A stretch of DNA of 64,000 nt from Artemia franciscana. Its lineage: Eukaryota > Arthropoda > Branchiopoda > Anostraca > Artemiidae. Position numbers and translations under genes: made by a program. Numbering within the stretch: the first letter of the stretch is position 1; the number at the start of each line of letters is the position of its first letter. The stretch is taken from positions 1,905,355 to 1,969,354 of the forward strand of contig NW_027062649.1 of the NCBI RefSeq assembly GCF_032884065.1, in the 5' to 3' direction. The notes under the pieces are model-generated. The model searched no databases and was not told the DNA's origin. It saw nothing but the letters and a program-made list of their open reading frames with translations. Of the stretch, positions 56,691 through 64,000 are shown in pieces.

Positions 56691-58685
56691 TAATAGCTCA
56701 CTGTAGCACCAAGCCACCTGAGGCCAACACAGCTACGCACGCTCCTTTTCCAACCTAATCTATTCAAGGCCTCCCTCTTTACACCCTACCAGGAAGTTCC
56801 CATTCCCTTTAAATCTTTATTTATGACATCCTCCCAACCCAGACGAGGACGACCTGCTTTCTGTGTAGCCCCTGATGGTTGGCCAAGAAGGACAATCTGT
56901 CATCCTTCATCCACAGAACGTGGCCGAGCCATCTCAACCTTTCTTTCATTATAGCCCTAGAAAGCGGGATTGAACCACATTTTTCGTACAATCTACTGTT
57001 TGAAAAACGGTCAGTCACCCGGGTACCCAGAACAATCCGTAGGCAATTTCACTGGAAAACATCTAGTAAATTTTCGTCTGCTTTTCGAAGCGCCCATGCT
57101 TCAGAGCCATATTTGACCACTGTCATCACTGTAGCTTCCAATAATCTAATCTTGGTTTGCAGACTTACCTTCCTATTTTTCCAAACTTTTTTAACTGTGA
57201 AGAAACACCGTGAGCCTTAGCTATTCTACTTTTAACATTTTCACTGCTCTCACCGTCTTTACTAATAATACTACAAAGGTAAGTGAAGCTGCCGACCTGA
57301 TCAATCTTTTCGTTACCCAGCGTCACCCTTTCATCTTCACTTATTCCTAGCCTTAGTGACTTAGTCTTCTTAACATTAATTTCCAAGCCTATTCTAGCAC
57401 CCTGAACTCACAAAACCTCTAAAAATTCATTCATTTTGCTCACACTTTCATCCAATATGATTAACTCATCAGCATAATCTAAGTCCAGGAGCTTTTTTCC
57501 TCCCAATTTGATTCCGTGGTCTCCAATTGCCTTTCCTGTGCTCCTTAAGACGAAGTCCATCAAAATGATCCATATAAAGGGGATAGAACACAACCCTGCT
57601 TAATTCCTGATATAATACAAAACCAGTTGCTAACCTCATTTCCTACCTTAACGGCCGCAGTATTATTCTCGTACATAGCACAAGTCAGTTTAATGTATTT
57701 TTCTGGCATACCATATAAGGATAAGACCTTTGCTAACGCTCTTCTATCAATAAAATCGAAAGCTTGCTCATAATAGATAAAACTGAGGACCAAAGAATGT
57801 TTGACAACGAAGGGACTTCTCAATTATTATCCTAACAGTGAAAACTTGGTCGACACATCCTCTACCTTTTCTAAAACCACACTGTTCTTCCCTTAAAACT
57901 TTGTCTAAAGCATCTCTCAGTCTAAAAAGTATCATATTACTAAGTAGTTTGCTACCTACAGAGACCAGACTAATGCCTCGATAATTACGACACTCACTCT
58001 TGTCACCTTTCTTATACAGTGCTTTAATTAAGGTTTTCCTAAAATCCTTAGGTACTTCCCCTTTTTCAAAAATCATATTCATAATCTTCAGTAGCTTATT
58101 TCTAACCTCAGAGCCACCATATTTCAGTAACTCATTTATCACGCTATCAGCACCTGCAGCCTTATTTTTTTTTTAATCCTTTTAGTACTGTTGCTAATTC
58201 TTCCTCACAAAACAAATCTTCTTTCACATCCAAGGTATAACAAACTTTATCATTTTCATCTATATCTTCTCCTGCAACTGTATCTTGGTTTAGCACATTC
58301 TCAAAATGTTCCGTCTATCTTTCTTTAACTTTTTCCTTATCACTAATTGTGGCCCCATTCCTATCTTTAATTGGGACTAGTCCGGATTTAATACTCCCTT
58401 TTAATTTATTACCATGCCAGTATAATATTTTACTATTATGCAGTCTAGCTGCATCTTCCAGATCCTCAGCAATTTTATACATGAGCCATATTCCCTTCCT
58501 ATATACCTCATCCTTCCTGCCTGAGTAAATAAATTCTATATCACCTAATTTCATTTTTCCTACCCCTGGGATACGAGTTTCTGAAACTCTTAGCAAGCCT
58601 TGTTCGAAGCCTCTGAATTCCTCAGTCAAGATGTCGATACAAAAGTTGTTTATGAACGTTGCAACATTCCAAGTTGCAATTTTCA
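56691..58685 (-). pseudogene. RTE-like element, nearly full RT with endonuclease core deleted
   Basis: The ATG at 58,686 gives MKIATWNVATFINNF, the endonuclease start, through SETRIPGVGK. At GIWLMYK the text jumps straight to the post-endonuclease linker (IAEDLEDAARLHNSKILYW), an internal deletion of about 150 codons. RT follows: CRNYRGISLVSVGSKLLS; ACCEPTED motif A position reads FIYYEQAFDFIDR where Tyr replaces the catalytic Asp; IKQGCVLSP; LDLDYADELIIL, where motif C has Glu for the second Asp; then NVKKTKSLRLG and RLRWLGHVLWMKDDRL. The 3' end is a TAG/TAT-rich tail near 56,680. Frameshifts separate the blocks. Confidence 0.85.
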
Positions 58686-59640
58686 TATTATTTAAATCAT
58701 TGGAATTATTATGGCCTCAGGAAAAGCAATGATTCCAGAATCAGTGTAGAATGGGGACTAACACATATTCTCCAATTTACATGAAGTGCTTAAGCCGGCT
58801 TCGAACCTGGCAGCAACAAGTCCCTGGGAGCTCCAGCTAAATGGAGGTTTAGTGCTATCCTGGGCTCATTTTGTTTACGACATGGTATTCCACAATTGAC
58901 AATGCTCTATCAACAAGAGTCGAAATCCTGCACAGACAATCTCAAACCTATTACTCATAACACATTCACGCCTATTAATATTAAGATCACATAGCTAGGA
59001 AGAGATTTTTCAGCCAAAAAAGCCCGCCAAAACACACCAAACCCAGAAGTGTTGTCCATTAATCAGAAGCCACTGCAAATGCTTTATCATTTACTAAGCT
59101 ATAATTTCTTCATGAGGCGTCACTCCTCTATGTTACCTTGCAGCACTGTTAGCAGTCACAGTTTTGGTTAGGAAAACTTGAAGATTAATGCCACTATGAG
59201 GCTACACAAGCAGGAATTCCCTGTCGGGGATAGTGTCGGAGAAAGGAACTTATGATTGAACGGAGACCCCAAACAATCTCAAAGCCGGTTCGGTTGTTTT
59301 CAAAGATTCAGACTTGAAAAACAGACTGAGGGAAGCATGTTAACAGTCAGAGGGAATGGGGGTGTGCAGCATACCAAGTTGCCAAGATCCTAAATACCTT
59401 ATGTGAGACTTTCCTGATTTCTAGAAGGTCAGAGTAGGTAAGATACTGAAAGACAGCATTTTAAGCAGCCTCTGTGATTGGAAAAGCGGTTCTTTCAAGG
59501 GTGAAAAAGAAAATAAAATTAAAAAAGAGGTTATTTGAACATGATACTTATAAGAATGTTGAATAGACAAACAATGGATGTTATATTAGTTCAAACACAT
59601 ATTATTTCTGCTCGCATTGTATGAGTTCTATCTTATCTTT
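58686..59640. other. probable 5' flank of the RTE-like copy, then unassigned
   Basis: 58,690-58,860 is the likely 5'UTR of the minus-strand RTE-like copy. From there to 59,640 I see no gene, RNA or clear repeat. Confidence 0.35.
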
Positions 59641-59654
59641 TTTTAGCATTGCAG

Positions 59655-59785
59655 TTTATTTTTGGTATCGGCGCTGCTCTGAATATCCAGGGTGCATTCC
59701 CAGCTGAGCAGAAAGTAACTAAATTACATAAAACTAGCATTTCTGTTCAAGCTGACGTTATCGTAATAGCTGGAACGACCACAAA
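59655..59785 (+). CDS. candidate exon X1 of an unknown plus-strand gene
   Basis: Preceded by a T-rich tract and TTTTTTTAGCATTGCAG (the first AG would start the exon at 59,647). It encodes FIFGIGAALNIQGAFPAEQ, then KVTKLHKTSISVQADVIVIA, and ends in phase 2 at a GTAACT donor, a weak one. The next candidate exon supplies the missing base in frame. The composition is protein-like, with strand-forming stretches and none of the bias of the surrounding repeats. I do not recognise the family. It may be a decayed fragment. Confidence 0.35.
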
Positions 59786-60001
59786 GTAACTTCAAATATA
59801 TGTTTATTTAGTACCTTTAAAAAAGATAGTTAATGATCATCTTTTGTCAAGTAACTGTGCAAAATTACTACAACTGGTATTATGATCAGTTTGAAAAGTA
59901 TTGAAAGTATTATTAGGCTAAATTATAATGAAAGGGTGATGAATGCAACTGAAATTCATGAGGATTATGCCTTAATAAACCAAAAAAAAAACCGTTCCCA
60001 G

Positions 60002-60089
60002 TGGAAGTCAACTTCAAGTAACTTCTATAGTTAAAGTTACAACGGCTGGCAACCTCGAATACTGCCTCAGGTTTTTTAACAAAGACATG
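60002..60089 (+). CDS. candidate exon X2 of an unknown plus-strand gene
   Basis: Acceptor CGTTCCCAG (its pyrimidine tract is poor, preceded by A's) and a strong donor ATG|GTAAGT. Only one of three frames is open, and it is the one demanded by X1: NGSQLQVTSIVKVTTAGNLE, then YCLRFFNKDM, ending in phase 0. The following exon was not found. An ORF after the MITE at 60,700-60,873 is a possible but unsupported continuation. Confidence 0.35.
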
Positions 60090-60528
60090 GTAAGTGTGTA
60101 TTTTATATTTTATTTAAAAAATAGGGGAGCTATTCAAGACTAAGCGAGACTTTACCATACATTTACCCTGAAATGTTGAATAGTTAAAGCTCGATACTCT
60201 TATTGCATCAATATTCCTAGGACTTCAGGACTTATTAAATAAAATATAAAAATATATAATATAAAATAAAAAAGGGGATTTATAATTACAGGACTTATAA
60301 TTAAATAAAAAAAAAATTACTTTAGTAGATAACCTGCAAAGGGAAACAGAATGTGCTGAAGTCCAAGATCAGACCTGGAAGACAAACAACGATGTTAAAG
60401 GAATTTTCAGGGGTTTGCTGGAGAATACCAAAAAATGAGGTTTGAAACAGGTCAAGATTGAGAAGCAGTGCTTTAAATTGTTGTAATTCTACATGCAATA
60501 CTTTGATAGTAGTATTTACTAAAGCATG
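60090..60528. other. no firm gene; possible NVL 3'UTR
   Basis: On the minus strand this is downstream of the NVL stop. A minus frame (to 60,322) is open and protein-like (ELQQFKALLLNLDLFQTSF), but no splice or family support was found. Confidence 0.3.
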
Positions 60529-60694
60529 CAAGGCCATATCCAGGGAGGGGGGGGGGGGGTTAATCCCCCCATAAATGTTTGTCCGACTCATAAAAAAGGT
60601 AACAAAAATGAATACAAACAAATTTTGATACACTTTTTCAAGTTTTTTCGTACTCCCCCCCCCCAAAAAAAAAATCCTGGATACGGCCCTGAAA
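60529..60694. mobile_element. MITE-like element with CAGGGCCGTATCCAGG termini
   Basis: The left end caaggccatatccaggg is matched by the inverse cctggatacggccctg at the right, with G- and C-runs just inside each end. The total is about 166 bp. No coding capacity. It is inserted just 3' of the NVL coding end. No target-site duplication is certain. Confidence 0.75.
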
Positions 60695-60891
60695 GTATCT
60701 TGTGCAGCCAATATATATTCACCTGTCCCTCTTCTACACAAGGAGCACGATCTATAAATCTAATAAAAGGTAAAAACTTAAATGAACGAATGTACTTGAA
60801 AAATAAAGTACGTAGAAAATCATTCCAAATATTTTGTGGAATGCTTCTTCAATGTGAGCAGCTTCCCTCTTGAGACAAAATTATATTTACA

Positions 60892-60972
60892 CTATTCCGC
60901 ATCCATTTTCATATTTCCTGCTAAAGGTGCTAAACTGAATTTCTTCTGCAATTCTTCGTACTTTTGGAACTC
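60892..60972 (-). CDS. NVL-like AAA ATPase, last coding exon
   Basis: Acceptor TATCTTCTCAG, phase 0, 26 codons and a TAG stop. The peptide begins EFQKYEELQKKFSLAPL. It follows in frame from the exon at 63,596-63,859: the joined KIKPSVSEQ-EFQKYEELQKKF corresponds to the C-terminal helix after the second AAA domain of NVL (mammalian ...V..S.S..DQ..YE.L...). The intron between them is 2,623 bp, mostly satellite. No canonical AATAAA was found close downstream on this strand. Confidence 0.85.
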   Translation of the reverse strand, partial: EFQKYEELQKKFSLAPLAGNMKMDAE

Positions 60973-60984
60973 CTGAGAAGATAT

Positions 60985-61095
60985 AAAAAAAATGTTTAGA
61001 ATAGAAAATAATGAAAAGTATAAAAGGAATGGAATGTTTAGAATAAAAAAGAATAAAGAGAACAACAAGAATAAGAAGTTTAGAATAAACAAGAG
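60985..61095. repeat. A-rich minisatellite, left part
   Basis: Imperfect units of about 35-40 bp, aatgtttagaataaaaaagaataaa...aacaagaa. The same unit resumes at 62,750, so satellite C appears to be inserted within it. Confidence 0.8.
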
Positions 61096-62745
61096 CTAAG
61101 AGCTCATATGGCACTTATGACGAGGTCAGAAGAGCCAAGAGCTCATATGGTAGGAGCTCTGGTAAAATTCTAAGAATGAATAGATTGCTTTAAAAGGAAA
61201 ATCAGAGGCTTAATGCCGGTCGGGATTTAAAATAAGAGCTCGGAGTCAAGAGGTCCTCCTAAATATCAAAATTCACTATGATCCGATCACCCGCTCGTAA
61301 GTTAAAAATACCTCAATTTTTCTAGTTTTTCCTCTCCCTTCAGCCCCCCAGATGGTTGAATCGGGGAAAACGAATTTATCAAGTTAATTTGTACAGCTCC
61401 CCGACACGCCTACCAATTTTCATCGTCCTAGCAGTCCAGAAGCACCAAACTCGCCAAAGCGCTGAACCCCACCACCTAACTCCCCCAAAGAGAGCGGATC
61501 CAGTCCGGTTAGTCAATCACGTATCTACGACATTTATAAGCGTTTTCCAAGATGTCCGGTTTCCACCTCCAACTCCCCCCAATGTCCACAGATCTGGCCT
61601 GGATTTGAAATAAGAGCTCTGAGACATGAGTTCCTTCTAAATATCAAATTTCATTAAGATCTGGATACCCGTTCTTAAGTTAAAAATACATCCATTTTTC
61701 TAATTTTTCCAAATTAACGACCGCAAGCTCCCCCAAAGAGAACGGATCCGTACCAATTATGTCAATCTCGTATCTATAACTTGTGCTTATTCTTCCCATC
61801 AAGTTTCATCCCGATCTCTCCACTCTAATAGTTTTCCAAGATTTCCGGTTTCCAAGATTTCTGTTTCCCCCCTCCAACCCTCTATGTCCCCGGATCTGAT
61901 TCGAACTGAAAAAGGAGCATCTGAGACAAAAGATTCTTCTATATATCAAGTCTCATTAAGATCCGATCACCCATTCGATACCTCGATTTTCACGTTTCCA
62001 AGAATTCCAGTTTCCCCCTCCAACTCCCTTCAATGTAACCGGATCTGGTCGGGACTTAAAATGAGAGTTCTAAAGCAAAAGATCCTTCTAGATATCAAAT
62101 TTCATTAAGATCTGATCACCCGTTCGTAAGTTACAAATACCTCATTTTTTCTAATTTTTCCAAATTACTCCCTTCCCCCCCAACTCCACCAAAGAGAGCG
62201 GATCCGGTCCGGTTATGTCAGTCACCTATCTTGGACTTGTGTTTGTTCTTTCCACCAAGTTTTATCCTGATCTCTCCGCTTTAAGCGTTTTTCCAGATTT
62301 CCCCCCCCCCCTAATGACACTGGATCCAGTCGAGATTTAAAATAAGAGATCTGAGTTTGGAGGTCCTTCTAAATATGAAATTTCATTAAGATACGATCAC
62401 TCTTTCGTAAGTTAAAAATACCTCATTTTTTCAAATTTTTTAGAATTAACACCCCCCCCCCCAACTCCCCCAAAGAGAGCATATCAATTCAAGTTATGTC
62501 AATCCAGTATTTAGGACTTGTGCTTATTTTTCCCACCAAGTTCCATCCCGATCCCACCACACTAGCGTTTTCCAAGATTTTAGGTTCCGCCCCCCAACTT
62601 CTTCTTCACCAGATCCGGTCGGGATTCAAAATAAGAGCTCCGAGACACGATATCCTTCCAAACATCACATTTCATCAAGATCCGATCACTCCTTTGTAAG
62701 TTAAAAATGCCTCATTTTTCTAATTTTTCAGAATTAACCCCCCCC
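61096..62745. repeat. Satellite C, array 2 (about 6 units)
   Basis: Units of about 280-300 bp. 'aagat.cgatcacccgttcgtaag' and variants occur at about 61,268, 61,659, 61,960, 62,108, 62,389 and 62,680, so one or two units are truncated. The leader 'agagctcatatggcacttatgacgagg' matches array 1 and is itself partly doubled. It lies within the last NVL intron. Confidence 0.9.
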
Positions 62746-62749
62746 CCCA

Positions 62750-63020
62750 AAAAAAAAAAAAATAAAAGAATAAAAAGAACAAGAAGAATAAAATACTTTC
62801 AATGGAAAATAATAAAAAAAACAAGAAGAATAAATGTTTAGAAAAGACAAGAACAAGAAGAAAAAATTTAAAAGAAAAGAATAAAAATAATAATAAAATA
62901 AAATGTTTAAAATAGAAAAAAAAAATTAAATCTGAAGACGAATAAAATGTCTAAAATACAAAAGAATAAAAATCGGAAGAAGAAGAATAAAATGTTCAGA
63001 ATATTAAAGAATAAAAAGAA
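62750..63020. repeat. A-rich minisatellite, right part
   Basis: Further aagaataaaatgtttagaata-type units with an A-run at the left edge, the continuation of the block at 60,985-61,095. Confidence 0.8.
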
Positions 63021-63595
63021 TTCTGCCGTGTGCAGTATTCATTGTGTAACAGATTCTTGAATAAATGTGTATTTGTGACAATACAAATTCCAAGGAATAA
63101 GACCCTTTTAATTGCTGACAAGACGATTTAACTGCGAAAAACAAAAGTAAATCTTTATATAAATACATAAAAAATATGTAATATAAATCGAAAAAAAGTC
63201 ACGGTAAAAAATAGATATCCAGTAAGAAATATATCCAAAAGTCATTACGAAAACGTCACTAACTTAATCCTCTTTAATACTGAACCTTCCAATTAATGCA
63301 ACAAAAAAATTGGCGAACCTGTTGCCTGTCTTCAATTCACTCTTTTTTCTTTCCTCTGTTTTATATATCCTATCTTCTGATGTGTGCAATGTTTACTGCC
63401 TAATCATTTCTTCAACAAAATATGCAAACAAAATAAATTACAATAAATAAGAACCTTTATAATTGCTGATAAATCGATGATTTTGATATTCAATGATGAA
63501 ATTGATATTATAAAAACGTTTATTAACTTAATGTTCTTCAATATTAAACCTCCTGATTATTATAATGAACAGAAAATAAATTAAACGAGAAATAC
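63021..63595. other. NVL intron, nothing else recognised
   Basis: A partial duplication: 'caaggaataagacccttttaattgctga' (63,091) resembles 'caataaataagaacctttataattgctga' (63,442), an offset of about 351 bp, with 'aaaacg(tc/tt)..taacttaat' shared further on. Confidence 0.5.
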
Positions 63596-63859
63596 CTGTT
63601 CACTGACAGAAGGTTTGATTTTCTGGAAAGCAAAATCAAAATGCCGTCTGGCTACGGCAAGATTCTCTGGTTTTATCAATTGGTCATGACTAGTTAAGTG
63701 CCCTCTACTATCTAACGAGAGAACTGCTTCCCTCAGTGCATAGATGGCAGCTTCCCTTGTCAATGCTGCAATATCAGCACCTGTAAATCGATTACAGCGC
63801 TCATCCATAGCAATGGCATCTAGATTAACGTCTGCCTCGAGACATGGACGCGTGCCGTT
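63596..63859 (-). CDS. NVL-like AAA ATPase, C-terminal AAA-domain exon
   Basis: 264 bp, phase 0 at both ends, acceptor TGTTCTTTCAG, donor GTATTT. It encodes NGTRPCLEADVNLDAIAMD, then RFTGADIAALTREAAIYALR, the sensor-2/helical lid of the second AAA module (the G-A-D..AL..EA motif), a loop, and HFDFAFQKIKPSVSEQ. The NGT.P.L.ADVNL.AIA..RC. opening is what I know from nuclear VCP-like proteins (NVL, yeast Rix7), hexameric ATPases that remodel pre-60S particles in the nucleolus. The Walker motifs would be in exons beyond the right edge. Confidence 0.9.
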
Positions 63860-64000
63860 CTGAAAGAACAAAAATTAAAAAGGACCACTATAATACTTCT
63901 AACTATAATTTCAACGGAACTACAATTTCAGTCTCTTCAAAGATAAGTCATTCCACCTTTGATTCGTTCCTAGTATTGTATTGCTCCTGTGGCGTGCTCC
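63860..64000. other. right window edge, NVL intron
   Basis: Intronic by position; no feature. Confidence 0.5.

Overview
The window is eukaryotic nuclear DNA: AT-rich, with small coding exons bounded by GT/AG sites, kilobase introns and dense repeats. The gene content and the crowd of non-LTR retrotransposons fit an arthropod. The interspersed foldback repeats resemble ones I associate with brine shrimp (Artemia), but that is memory, not a search. I saw no bacterial operons, tRNA, rRNA or CRISPR array.

Host genes. (1) On the minus strand, from about 33.4 kb down to 0.7 kb, lie six exons of a secreted esterase of the PHB-depolymerase family: signal peptide 30.5 kb, mature N-terminus 33.3 kb, catalytic Ser 19.9 kb, catalytic Asp 11.2 kb, catalytic His 5.5 kb and a C-terminal exon at 0.8 kb. 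Splice phases match throughout. The genomic order is not fully collinear, because the second exon lies upstream of the first, and the 0.8-kb exon carries a 134-bp duplication of its donor end. The 3' end lies beyond the left edge. (2) At the right edge, minus strand, are the last two coding exons of NVL, a nuclear AAA ATPase of ribosome assembly. Their 2.6-kb intron is full of tandem repeats. (3) Two phase-matched plus-strand candidate exons at 59.65-60.09 kb may belong to an unknown gene or a decayed one.

Mobile DNA. Between 43.3 and 51.1 kb a CR1/Jockey-like element (minus) is split inside reverse-transcriptase motif A by a second, apparently intact two-ORF non-LTR element (plus; ORF1 and ORF2 overlap as ATGA). 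Next come a decayed CR1-like element with a PHD-like finger (51.6-54.4 kb) and three fragments of RTE-like elements (54.5-58.7 kb). Further decayed retroelement pieces sit at 6.3-8.5, 13.6-14.2 and 18.3-19.1 kb.

Repeats. Family A is an interspersed foldback repeat of up to 1.75 kb (8 copies) with one fixed hairpin terminus. Satellites B (about 0.27-0.29 kb unit; 22.7-25.8 and 35.0-36.7 kb) and C (about 0.28-0.29 kb unit; 42.3-43.1 and 61.1-62.7 kb) each begin with the same leader at both loci. Family A and satellite B share a module. Also present are a 118-bp satellite, several local tandem duplications, two MITE-like elements and simple repeats.
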